9,445 nucleotides of DNA from an uncultured Bacteroidales bacterium (GCA_937915785.1 CALGGY010000106.1:1-9445); one strand, 5' to 3'; shown: positions 1 through 6,158, counted from the stretch's first letter. Notes: generated by a model from the sequence alone, not told the origin. Numbers and translations: made by a program.

Positions 1-372
1 CATGTCTTTGTAGCGCTCCACGCCGCCGATGCCGGAGTTGCGCACAGCCGACGATATTGGTTCGGCTTCGAAAATGGTGCGGTAGATGGTGTTGTCGCGG
101 CTCTCGAGGTCCGAAAGCTCCTCGGAGATGATGTCCATACGGCGGTTGATGTCGGTCATCTGCCGTTTGTACTGGGCGTTTTCGCGTTTCAGGCGTTTCT
201 CCTTGGGCGAGTCTATTAGTGTAAAGGCCAGAAAGGTGAAAATAACGGCAAGCACAATGCCCAACGCCACGGAGAAAGAGACCATCTTGAGGCGGTCTTT
301 TATGCTGACCCTCACCTTTTCGAAAGTGAGGGTGTGCGGGTTGAACTTGTAGTTATGCTTGCGTTTGGCCAT
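1..372 (-). CDS. M23-family peptidase, N-terminal part (runs off left edge)
   Basis: The frame opens with ATG at 372 and stays open for 124 codons to the window edge, so only the N-terminus is seen. It starts MAKRKHNYKFNPHTLTFEKV, a short basic cytoplasmic segment, followed by one hydrophobic helix at about residues 30-53. A charged, coiled-coil-like stretch (about 56-95) follows, then a region with EAEPISSAVRNSGIGG. This layout (basic start, single anchor, coiled coil) is typical of Bacteroidota membrane-anchored LytM/M23 endopeptidases, which cut peptidoglycan cross-links in the periplasm. The zinc-binding HxH catalytic domain would lie to the left of base 1 and cannot be checked. It lies 81 bases downstream of the metallophosphoesterase on the same strand and may be cotranscribed with it. 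The family call is from recall of this N-terminal pattern, not from catalytic residues. Confidence 0.75.
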   Translation of the reverse strand, partial: MAKRKHNYKFNPHTLTFEKVRVSIKDRLKMVSFSVALGIVLAVIFTFLAFTLIDSPKEKRLKRENAQYKRQMTDINRRMDIISEELSDLESRDNTIYRTIFEAEPISSAVRNSGIGGVERYKDM

Positions 373-453
373 TTTTTTTCGTTTGTACAAAAAACAATAA
401 CGTGTGGTTGTGCGGATTATTGCCTTGTGTGGCAAAAAAGTGTTGGCGGAGGT

Positions 454-945
454 TTATTTGTCGAATTCGAGGTATTCGAGGTTTTTGGGTGTTCCGCCGT
501 CGATGTCGAAGCGCACGAGGGTGGCTTTGAGGTGGAAACCCTGATGCCCCGCAGCACCGGGGTTGATGTGCAGCAGGTTGTATTTTTTGTCGTACATTAT
601 GCGCAGAATGTGCGAGTGTCCGGCCACAAAGATGTTGGGTTTTTCGCGTTCGATGGTTCGCAGCGCGTTGCGGTTGTAGTGGTCGGGGTAGCCGCCGATG
701 TGGGTCATCAGCACTTTTGCGCCTTCGCAGTTGAAGAGTTGCGTTTCGGGAATTTGGTAGCGCAGGTCGTAGCCGTCCATGTTGCCAAAAACGGCGATGG
801 TGGGTTTGAAATCCTGCAAAGTGTTGTAAACCTGTAGGTTGCCAATGTCGCCGGCATGCCACAGCTCGTCGCAGTATTTGAAAAAAGTATATACTTGTTC
901 GGGGATAAAACAGTGAGTGTCAGAAAGTACGCCAATTTTTTTCAT
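454..945 (-). CDS. YfcE/MJ0936-family metallophosphoesterase
   Basis: A 163-aa protein with the complete calcineurin-like two-metal set: D9 and H11 in SDTH, D33 in HAGDIGN, N55 in GNMD, H82 in MTHIGG, and H110/H112 in GHSH. The length matches the small single-domain YfcE/MJ0936 class of phosphodiesterases, which hydrolyse phosphodiester bonds with Mn2+ or similar metals; the natural substrate is usually unknown. There is no signal peptide, so it is cytoplasmic. The start at 945 is supported by the immediate MKKIGVLSDTH, where metal ligands appear by residue 9. A Bacteroidota -7 box lies 26 bases upstream. No Shine-Dalgarno sequence is visible, as is usual in this phylum. It is divergent from the transporter operon and lies upstream of the M23 peptidase. 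Longer minus-strand frames overlapping it are shadows. Confidence 0.93.
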   Translation of the reverse strand: MKKIGVLSDTHCFIPEQVYTFFKYCDELWHAGDIGNLQVYNTLQDFKPTIAVFGNMDGYDLRYQIPETQLFNCEGAKVLMTHIGGYPDHYNRNALRTIEREKPNIFVAGHSHILRIMYDKKYNLLHINPGAAGHQGFHLKATLVRFDIDGGTPKNLEYLEFDK

Positions 946-970
946 CTCTGGAGGGGTTTAAAAAGTGTTG

Positions 971-978
971 CAAAAATA
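971..978 (-). promoter_or_regulatory. Bacteroidota -7 promoter element for the metallophosphoesterase
   Basis: The minus strand reads TATTTTTG here, an exact match to the TAnnTTTG -7 consensus used by the Bacteroidota primary sigma factor. It ends 25 bases before the ATG at 945, giving a short leader. The wider context TTTCGTATTTTTGCAA recurs at two other gene starts in the window. No clear TTTG -33 element is seen at the expected spacing. Confidence 0.6.
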
Positions 979-1069
979 CGAAAAAAGGGTGGAAAAACCT
1001 GCTGTTGGTATAATAAAAAAAGTGTTGTGCCGTTTTTTTATTTTCATTTTCCAATTAAGCTACAGTTTG

Positions 1070-1972
1070 ATGAACGCCCGGAAAATACTCACCTATCTGC
1101 TTGTAACCTGCGCCGTTGGCATGTGGGGCATTTCGTTTGTGCTAACCAAGGCAATTTTCAACTCCGACCCGGACTATACGGCTTCTATTATTCTGATTTT
1201 CAGGCTGATGTTTTCGGTGGTGCTGTTCGTCCCAATACTGTTTTTGATAAAAAAGGCACGTCGCATACAGCGTGGCGATTTGAAATATTTTCTTGGGCTG
1301 GCGCTGATGGAGCCTTTTCTTTATTTTTTGTGCGAGAACACAGGCCTTATGTACATTTCCAGCGGACTGGCGAGCATGATAGTGGGTCTGATACCCGTGT
1401 TTGTGCCGTTTGGCATGCTTATAGCCTACCGCGAGCGCATATCGGCAATGAACGTGGTTGGAGGCGTGGTGTCGCTGTTGGGCATTGCCACTATGATATT
1501 TGGCAGCGGCGCCAGTTTCGACAGCGAGCTGCGGGGCATATTGCTGCTGTTTGCGGCAGTGTTTGTAACGGTGTTTTACTCGCTGATACTGCGTAAGATA
1601 GTGGACAAGTACCCACCTGTTACCATCACAGTTTATCAAAATGTGATAGGCATTTTTTATTTTCTGCCGCTAATCTTGTTTGTGGATTTTGGTCATCTGC
1701 AGGCTATCGAGTTCACCCCCAAGGCGTTGGCGTGTATGGCGGCCCTCGGCATAGGGTGCTCCACGCTGGCTTACGTGTTTTTCTATTACGGCATCCGCAG
1801 GATGGGCGCCTCCAGTGTTTTCGTTTTCAGCAATGCCACGCCGGTGTTTACCATGATTTTTGCCTGTGCCATAGGACAGGAGGACATCAACTGGCTGAAG
1901 GTGGTGGGAATGGCTGTGGCCCTGGCCGGAGTTACCATAGCCCAAATTAAAACATCGTCCACAAAATACTAA
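1070..1972 (+). CDS. EamA/DMT-family transporter
   Basis: A 300-aa, strongly hydrophobic protein with about ten predicted membrane helices arranged as two repeated halves, the standard EamA (drug/metabolite transporter) layout. The first half begins MNARKILTYLLVTCAVGMWG and carries the usual W-G near the end of helix 1. The second half starts after the polar loop GSGASFDSELRG, with FYSLILRKIV and a later YGIRRMGASSVFVFSN segment that resembles the typical end-of-repeat motif. The substrate cannot be deduced; family members export amino acids, nucleotide sugars or drugs. The frame stays open up to an ATG at 965, but that start would add a basic, poorly conserved-looking 35-residue extension and overlap the divergent -7 box. 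The ATG at 1070 is therefore preferred. The lipoprotein gene follows after only 30 bases, so the two probably share a transcript. Confidence 0.9.
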   Translation: MNARKILTYLLVTCAVGMWGISFVLTKAIFNSDPDYTASIILIFRLMFSVVLFVPILFLIKKARRIQRGDLKYFLGLALMEPFLYFLCENTGLMYISSGLASMIVGLIPVFVPFGMLIAYRERISAMNVVGGVVSLLGIATMIFGSGASFDSELRGILLLFAAVFVTVFYSLILRKIVDKYPPVTITVYQNVIGIFYFLPLILFVDFGHLQAIEFTPKALACMAALGIGCSTLAYVFFYYGIRRMGASSVFVFSNATPVFTMIFACAIGQEDINWLKVVGMAVALAGVTIAQIKTSSTKY

Positions 1973-2002
1973 AAGAAGGTGTAGCCACGTTAATTATGTA
2001 AT

Positions 2003-2917
2003 ATGAACAAAAACATTTTTATAATATGTGTTACGGCCCTAATGCTTGGCCTTTCGTGCAACAAATTTGAGGGCGAGCAGACAGTGCCGGCTTTTGTGTC
2101 GGTGGATGCCATTGGTGTGGCCAACGACCCGGGCAACTCCGTGTCGAACTATTCGGGCTGTTTTACGTCGAACATCGACGCGGTGCAGATTACGGTGCGC
2201 AACTCGGAAGAGAACCACCGGCTGGGCGTTTTCGAGCTGCCGTGCCGAGTGCCGGTGCTCAGGCAGGGCAACTACACCATAAGTCTGCAGCCGGTGATAA
2301 AGCTCAACGGCATTGCCGCCACGCGCAGCATCTACCCCTTTTATCGCGACATCGACATAAAAGACCAGACCCTTGTTGCCGACAGCTGCCTCAGTCTGGG
2401 CACGCTTAGCACCACTTACGAGACTCAGTTTTTCCGCAAGGTGTGGGAGGAGTATTTCGAGCCGGAGATACCCACCCTGTCGTTGCCCGACACCATAGTT
2501 CACCGCGTTTCGGCCGCCGACACCGTGCGCAGCGACCGCGGTTGCGGGGCGGTGTACCTCGCTCCCGGCCAGAGCGCCGCCACTTTCATCTCCAACGAGG
2601 AGTTTACGGTGAACAACAACAGCACCCTGTTTCTGGAGCTCGACTACTGGACCAACGTGCCGCTGAGCGTGGGCCTGTGCAGCCGCACCAGCCTCAACAG
2701 CCGCTACGACACATACTACGCCATTTCGCTCTACCCCAATTTCGAAAAGGGATGGAACAAAATTTACATACAGCTTGGCCGCCTGTGGAGCCAGTACAAT
2801 TACTACAAGTCGTTCCACGTGGCTTTTCAGGCCGTGAACAACAACGGCATCGAGGGCAAGGTGTATATCGACAACATTAAGCTAACCGCCTACAAAGATA
2901 TTGCCAAAGGCCGATGA
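2003..2917 (+). CDS. SPII lipoprotein, jelly-roll-like C-terminus, coupled to sugar transferase
   Basis: A 304-aa protein with a lipoprotein signal peptide: MNKN, a hydrophobic core, then the lipobox LGLSC with the lipidated Cys at position 19. The middle part contains GVFELPCRVPVL and NGIAATRSIYPFY, a pattern I associate with a Bacteroidota lipoprotein family found beside polyprenyl glycosylphosphotransferases. The C-terminal half (about 185-300) has alternating hydrophobic strands and ends with VYIDNIKL, a signature common to beta-sandwich carbohydrate-binding-like domains. It is probably anchored in the outer membrane; which face is unknown. Its stop overlaps the next start as ATGA at 2914-2917, so translation of the two genes is likely coupled. 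This suggests a role in surface polysaccharide assembly or retention; that role is inference and no enzyme motif is visible. Confidence 0.85.
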   Translation: MNKNIFIICVTALMLGLSCNKFEGEQTVPAFVSVDAIGVANDPGNSVSNYSGCFTSNIDAVQITVRNSEENHRLGVFELPCRVPVLRQGNYTISLQPVIKLNGIAATRSIYPFYRDIDIKDQTLVADSCLSLGTLSTTYETQFFRKVWEEYFEPEIPTLSLPDTIVHRVSAADTVRSDRGCGAVYLAPGQSAATFISNEEFTVNNNSTLFLELDYWTNVPLSVGLCSRTSLNSRYDTYYAISLYPNFEKGWNKIYIQLGRLWSQYNYYKSFHVAFQAVNNNGIEGKVYIDNIKLTAYKDIAKGR

Positions 2918-4329
2918 ACAAACGATTGCAGATTATCAAGTACCTTGTTGCCGACTTTCTGGGTTCGGCCGTGGCGTGGACGCTGTTTTTCGTGTTCCGC
3001 AAAACGGTGGTGGAGGGTGTGCCGTGCGCTGAGCTCTCCAACATGTGGCACGACGGCAACTTGTGGACAGGCCTGTTGCTGCTGCCCTTGGCGTGGATAG
3101 CCCTGTACGCCATTCAGGGCACCTACCGCAACGTGTACCGCAAATCGCGGCTCAACGAGCTGAAACAGACGCTCTTTGCCACGCTCATAGGCTCGGTGGT
3201 GATTTTTTTCGTGCTTCTGCTCGACGACCGCATAACCTCGTACAAATACTACTATCTGCTGCTGCTGGTGCTTTTCGGACTGCAGTTTTTCTTCACCTAC
3301 CTGCCCCGTTTGGCGATAACCACACGCACCGTGCGCCGCATACACTCGCGAAAAATTGGATTCAATACCCTGCTTATAGGTAATGGCGACAAAGCGTGGC
3401 AGATTTTTCAAGATGTTGAAAATCAGGAGATGTCGTCGGGGAATTTTTTCAAAGGGTACATCACCATGAACGAGAGCACCGACCCACGCCTGGCCAAAGC
3501 CCTGCCTTGCATGGGCACTATGGACAACGTGGCCCGGGTGATAGACGACAACGCCATGGAGGAGGTGATAATAGCAGTGGAGAAATGCGAACGCTCGCTG
3601 GTTACCACCATCATCAACGTGCTTTCCGCCAAGAAAGTGCTGATAAAGATAACTCCCGAAATACGCGACATCATCTACGGCTCGGTGAAGATAACGTCCA
3701 TTTTCCACTCGCCGCTCATTGTTATCGACACCCGACTGATGAAGGAGTGGCAGTACTCGGTGAAGCGTATTATGGATGTGGTAATTGCGGCCTTGGCGAT
3801 GATAGTGCTTTCGCCGGTGTATCTGGTTACGTCCATCGTTGTGAAAGCCACGTCGAAGGGCAGTGTGTTCTATTCGCAGGAGCGTATTGGCCTGAACGGC
3901 AAGCCTTTCCGTATGCACAAGTTCCGCTCCATGTACACCGATGCGGAAAAGGGCGGCCCCATGCTTTCGAGCGACAACGACCCGCGTATAACCCCTTTCG
4001 GACGGTTTATGCGCAAGGTGCGCCTCGACGAGATACCGCAGTTCTACAACGTGCTGAAAGGTACCATGTCGCTGGTGGGACCGCGTCCCGAACGTCAATA
4101 CTACATCGACCAGATTGTGGCCCGCGCACCCGAATACCTGCTGCTGCACAAGGTGAAACCCGGCATCACGTCGTGGGGACAGGTGAAATACGGCTACGCC
4201 GAAAATGTGGACCAGATGGTGGAGCGTATGCGCTATGACCTGCTATACCTCGAAAACATGTCCATAACCACCGATATCAAAATATTGCTCTACACCGCCA
4301 TCATCATAGTGCAGGGGAGAGGGAAGTGA
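2914..4329 (+). CDS. Exopolysaccharide polyprenyl glycosylphosphotransferase (WcaJ/WbaP-type)
   Basis: A 471-aa protein of full family length. The N-terminal part has four to five hydrophobic helices within about residues 1-135. A Rossmann-like middle domain follows, starting near FNTLLIGNGDKAW. The C-terminal bacterial sugar transferase domain runs from about 284: K284-R285 and D288 of the KRxxD opening, a membrane-inserted hairpin (VVIAALAMIVLSPVYLV), QERIGLNGKPF, KFRSM, the R370-L-D372-E373 Asp-Glu catalytic dyad, GPRPE at 389-393, and KPGITSWGQV. Such enzymes transfer a sugar-1-phosphate from a nucleotide sugar to undecaprenyl phosphate at the inner membrane, the first step of capsule, exopolysaccharide or O-antigen synthesis. 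It is last in the operon, overlaps the lipoprotein gene by 4 bases, and its TGA forms part of a heptamer repeat. The sugar specificity cannot be read. Confidence 0.93.
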   Translation: MNKRLQIIKYLVADFLGSAVAWTLFFVFRKTVVEGVPCAELSNMWHDGNLWTGLLLLPLAWIALYAIQGTYRNVYRKSRLNELKQTLFATLIGSVVIFFVLLLDDRITSYKYYYLLLLVLFGLQFFFTYLPRLAITTRTVRRIHSRKIGFNTLLIGNGDKAWQIFQDVENQEMSSGNFFKGYITMNESTDPRLAKALPCMGTMDNVARVIDDNAMEEVIIAVEKCERSLVTTIINVLSAKKVLIKITPEIRDIIYGSVKITSIFHSPLIVIDTRLMKEWQYSVKRIMDVVIAALAMIVLSPVYLVTSIVVKATSKGSVFYSQERIGLNGKPFRMHKFRSMYTDAEKGGPMLSSDNDPRITPFGRFMRKVRLDEIPQFYNVLKGTMSLVGPRPERQYYIDQIVARAPEYLLLHKVKPGITSWGQVKYGYAENVDQMVERMRYDLLYLENMSITTDIKILLYTAIIIVQGRGK

Positions 4330-4387
4330 GTTGGGAGTTGGGAGTTGAGAGTAATGTACAATGGACAATGGACAATGTACAATGGGG
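4328..4387. repeat. Two adjacent heptamer tandem-repeat arrays
   Basis: Bases 4328-4352 are three and a half copies of GAGTTGG (third copy GAGTTGA). Bases 4353-4387 are five copies of a different heptamer, AATGKAC (the last one AATGGGG). The first array begins inside the TGA stop of the sugar transferase gene. Both have period 7, and no hairpin or T-tract that would make them a standard terminator is visible. The rest of the gap to 4461 is T-rich and otherwise featureless. A related array, AGTTTGG, lies at 7157-7191. Confidence 0.85.
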
Positions 4388-4461
4388 AATTGTTTGATAT
4401 TGGTGATTTTTGTTTTTTGATGGCAATCGGAACATCTTAAGGTATGTCCGTCCGAAAGTCT

Positions 4462-4941
4462 TCACTTGACATCGGTTTCCACAGCTTTTTTCGACCAGAG
4501 GGTGAGGAATTTGGCCACACGTTTGGCGCTGTAGCCTTTGCCTTCTTCCAGCGATTCGGATTCTTGAATGTGTATGGGAGTGCCTTCGCTGTTGAGCACT
4601 ACAAAAACGGGGTATCCGAAGCGTCCGGGGTTGCCCAAAAAGCGCATGGCTTCGAGGTTTTTGTTGGCTTTGGAGTAGTTTACGTGAATATATACGTAGT
4701 TTTCGGCCATGAGCGGTGCCACAACGCTGTCGGAGGCGGCGAACTGCGCAAACCGCAGGCACCACGGGCACCAGTTGCCTCCCACCTGGCACATCACATA
4801 TCGGTTGCTCGTTTTTGCCTCGGCCACGGCGGAGCGTATCTGCTCCATGGCGTCGATGGTTTCGTTGTAGGGTTTCTGCTGGGCAGTGGCAGCGGTGGCT
4901 GTGGCGAAAAGGATTGCTATGATCAGGATAACTTTTTTCAT
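4462..4941 (-). CDS. Secreted thioredoxin-like protein (CPWC active site)
   Basis: A 159-aa protein with a Sec signal peptide (MKKVILIIAILFATATAATA, probable cleavage before QQKPYNE). The mature domain has a thioredoxin fold: GGNWCPWC places the redox pair at C58 and C61, and the cis-proline is likely P111 in RFGYPVFVV. It belongs to the Thioredoxin_7/DUF255-like class rather than classic TrxA, because the active site is WCPWC and the fold is short. It probably acts in the periplasm as a disulfide reductase or isomerase; the partner is unknown. A further Cys, C51, lies seven residues before the active site. The gene is convergent with the sugar transferase operon and stands alone. It is preceded by a -7 box and three phased 17-bp boxes, so it may be specifically regulated. 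Confidence 0.88.
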   Translation of the reverse strand: MKKVILIIAILFATATAATAQQKPYNETIDAMEQIRSAVAEAKTSNRYVMCQVGGNWCPWCLRFAQFAASDSVVAPLMAENYVYIHVNYSKANKNLEAMRFLGNPGRFGYPVFVVLNSEGTPIHIQESESLEEGKGYSAKRVAKFLTLWSKKAVETDVK

Positions 4942-4996
4942 GGGTTTGAAGGTGTGTTATTATAATTTGTTGGTATATAAATAATTGCGTTGTGTC

Positions 4997-5079
4997 TTGT
5001 CTGTTTTTTCAACTGCAAAAATACGATTTTTGTCCGTTTTTCCAACATGTTTTTTGTGGATATTGTCCGTTTTTCCAAC
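4997..5079. promoter_or_regulatory. Three 17-bp boxes at exact 33-bp spacing around a promoter
   Basis: TTGTCCGTTTTTCCAAC occurs at 5030-5046 and 5063-5079, and a two-mismatch copy, TTGTCTGTTTTTTCAAC, at 4997-5013. Start-to-start distance is 33 bases both times, while the 16-base spacers are unrelated. The -7 box of the thioredoxin-like gene sits in the first spacer. The boxes therefore fall at the transcription start, in the -33 region and further upstream. Spacing near three helical turns puts them on about the same DNA face. This fits an operator or curved-DNA element; the binding factor is unknown. Confidence 0.6.
5016..5023 (-). promoter_or_regulatory. Bacteroidota -7 promoter element for the thioredoxin-like gene
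   Basis: The minus strand reads TATTTTTG, an exact TAnnTTTG match, inside the context AAATCGTATTTTTGCAG, nearly identical to the promoter at 971-978. It lies about 75 bases from the start codon at 4941, giving a leader of roughly 65-70 bases. No TTTG -33 element is visible; one of the 17-bp boxes occupies that position. Confidence 0.55.
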
Positions 5080-5095
5080 TTTTTCGGGTATCAGC

Positions 5096-5127
5096 AAAAA
5101 AAATCCCCCTTCCGGCGGGGAGGGGTT
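5096..5127 (-). terminator. Intrinsic terminator-like hairpin after the DUF3791 gene
   Basis: On the minus strand, an AAACCCC/AAACCCCT arm is followed by a GC-rich loop, a matching AGGGGG arm and a run of eight T. The structure begins 23 bases past the TGA of the DUF3791 gene and ends before the promoter boxes of the next gene. This position suits a rho-independent terminator that isolates the two units. The stem is short and has a bulge. Confidence 0.5.
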
Positions 5128-5150
5128 TATGAACTTATTCTGTTATACTT

Positions 5151-5348
5151 TCAATGGTGTGAAACGAGGCCGGCGATGTCGGAGAGGGCGTATTCTATGC
5201 CGGCAGTATGCAGAGCGTCGTAATGATTTATAATGTATTGGTTGGCACCGGTGCGTTCGAACAAGTTGTATGTGTCGCGGCCCGATGTGCCGTGAACACG
5301 TTTGTATTCTTCGATACAATAAATCAGATATTCCAGTGCGGCGTTCAT
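5151..5348 (-). CDS. DUF3791-family small protein
   Basis: A 65-aa protein starting MNAALEYLIYCIEEYK and containing the family's recognisable core: YLIYCIEEYK, then SGRDTYNLFERTG, then YIINHYDALHTAG near the C-terminus. DUF3791 proteins are small, mostly helical, and commonly encoded beside DUF3990 (ADP-ribosyltransferase-like) genes in what look like toxin-antitoxin-type cassettes; their exact function is not established. The frame stays open to an ATG at 5429, but the start at 5348 gives the ATGA overlap with the preceding gene (stop at 5345-5347) and matches family length. It is the last gene of the three-gene minus-strand unit and is followed by a terminator-like hairpin. Confidence 0.8.
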   Translation of the reverse strand: MNAALEYLIYCIEEYKRVHGTSGRDTYNLFERTGANQYIINHYDALHTAGIEYALSDIAGLVSHH

Positions 5349-5593
5349 GCTTCTTCGGGGTATTGTATGTGTCCTGTGTTTTTTTCGGAATGCCACAATT
5401 CGGCCAGAGTAAGCGGACTGAGGTGCCACAGTTTGCTACTTTCGCGCTCGAGGTCGGCATAAAGCTGCGACTGATACAGTTGCCTCAGGGCATCGGCGGC
5501 GTCAACACCATACACTTTTATCATACAGTCGATTACTTGCGGCACTATCAACTGCATAACGGCGGTGAATTGTTTTTCTTCCTGTTCTGTCAT
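5345..5593 (-). CDS. Small helical partner protein of the DUF3990/DUF3791-type cassette
   Basis: An 82-aa protein starting MTEQEEKQFTAVMQLIVPQV and containing ADALRQLYQSQLYADLERES, SSKLWHLSPLTLAELW and a C-terminal YPEEA. It is hydrophilic and helix-rich, without a signal peptide or membrane segment. The pattern (small protein, LYQS-LY, WHLSP) is one I associate with short proteins encoded between DUF3990 and DUF3791 genes, possibly distant DUF3791 relatives. It overlaps both neighbours by ATGA (5590-5593 and 5345-5348), so translation of the three frames looks coupled. The frame extends upstream to 5881, but that extension is low-complexity basic sequence overlapping the preceding gene and was rejected. 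Function unknown; an antitoxin or chaperone-like role is inference from the arrangement. Confidence 0.7.
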   Translation of the reverse strand: MTEQEEKQFTAVMQLIVPQVIDCMIKVYGVDAADALRQLYQSQLYADLERESSKLWHLSPLTLAELWHSEKNTGHIQYPEEA

Positions 5594-5943
5594 AGAGTGT
5601 ATGCAGTTGCGAATTTTAGATATGAAAGCGATTGTTCGCTTTTGAAAGTCAGTTGGTTGTACAATTGTTTTATCTTCAGTCGCGCCAAGGTCTCCTCTTT
5701 TGTCAGGACTCCCGCTTGGTATGCGGCGAATGTGCGGTAAACATCGTCGTTTGCCACCGGTTGGCGGAAAAGATGATGAATTAGCCCCGTCTTTCCCATC
5801 CTTCGCGGAGATACCAAAACCACGTCTTTGCCGTTGGCAATTTGCTTTATCAGAGTTGCTGTTTCCTCTTTTCTGTCGCAAAACAGCTCGTCCGGAATCT
5901 GTTTTGATACAATAAATGGATTATCTAAATTATTGATCGACAT
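5590..5943 (-). CDS. Chimeric ORF: AAA-ATPase N-terminus joined to DUF3990-like C-terminus
   Basis: An intact 117-codon frame made of two unrelated parts. Residues 1 to about 60 (NPFIVSKQIPDELFCDR, then SPRRMGKT with G50-K51-T52, then GLIHHLF) are the start of a Bacteroidota AAA-type ATPase with its Walker A motif, a family normally several hundred residues long. Walker B, sensor and C-terminal domains are absent. From about residue 62 the sequence (PVANDDVYRTFAAYQAGVL, TKEETLARLK, LTFKSEQSLSYLKF) reads as the C-terminal end of a DUF3990 protein, whose N-terminal ADP-ribosyltransferase-like half is missing. The ATGA overlap with the 82-aa gene is what a DUF3990 gene would have. The simplest reading is one in-frame deletion joining two genes near base 5760. 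It cannot be a working ATPase or a complete toxin. The DUF3990 assignment is from memory of the family. Confidence 0.7.
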   Translation of the reverse strand: MSINNLDNPFIVSKQIPDELFCDRKEETATLIKQIANGKDVVLVSPRRMGKTGLIHHLFRQPVANDDVYRTFAAYQAGVLTKEETLARLKIKQLYNQLTFKSEQSLSYLKFATAYTL

Positions 5944-5968
5944 TATTTTATTACTTTATTGAAACTAT

Positions 5969-5990
5969 AATTATTATCCGAATAATAATT
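5969..5990. promoter_or_regulatory. AT-rich near-perfect palindrome, possible operator
   Basis: A 22-base inverted repeat: arms AATTATTAT and ATAATAATT flank a CCGA centre, with one mismatched pair. Its centre is about 36 bases upstream of the ATG at 5943, which would place it over the promoter of the minus-strand cassette. Autoregulation is common for cassettes of this type, so an operator is plausible. The rest of the gap to 6150 is AT-rich with no other clear feature. Confidence 0.4.
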
Positions 5991-6158
5991 GCAATGATAA
6001 TAAAAGTTTTTGAATTTTGCCAAAGGACATGAATAAAATATCAAACCGCACTAAAAGAACAAAAGGGTACATGATTTATACCGATGTAAATTGCGTTGGT
6101 AATTGCTTGGTTTTCATCAATATGTAAAAAAGGCATGATTAGGACAGCAGAAAAATCG

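Noticed and set aside
965..1069. Earlier start for the EamA transporter at 965
   Set aside because: It adds a basic tail not typical of the family and overlaps the divergent promoter box; the ATG at 1070 opens directly before the first membrane helix.
2039..2818. Minus-strand open frame (259 codons) opposite the lipoprotein gene
   Set aside because: Composition is shadow-like (Ala/Val/His-rich), without promoter or motif, and the plus strand has signal peptide, lipobox and operon coupling.
2890..4149. Long minus-strand open frame (419 codons) opposite the sugar transferase
   Set aside because: It is the mirror of a clear gene with all catalytic motifs; its product is a His/Gln/Arg-rich shadow without domain features, as expected from GC-biased third positions.
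4997..5079. CRISPR-like array (17-bp repeats, 16-bp spacers)
   Set aside because: Repeats and spacers are far too short, only three units exist, no cas genes are present, and the units overlie a promoter.
4985..5233. Small plus-strand frame encoding a repeated LSVFPT peptide
   Set aside because: The peptide repeat is a by-product of the 33-bp DNA spacing (multiple of three); the frame then runs through the terminator and the antisense of DUF3791.
5594..5881. N-terminal extension of the 82-aa gene
   Set aside because: The extension overlaps the chimeric ATPase/DUF3990 frame and is basic low-complexity sequence; the ATGA start at 5593 is well supported.
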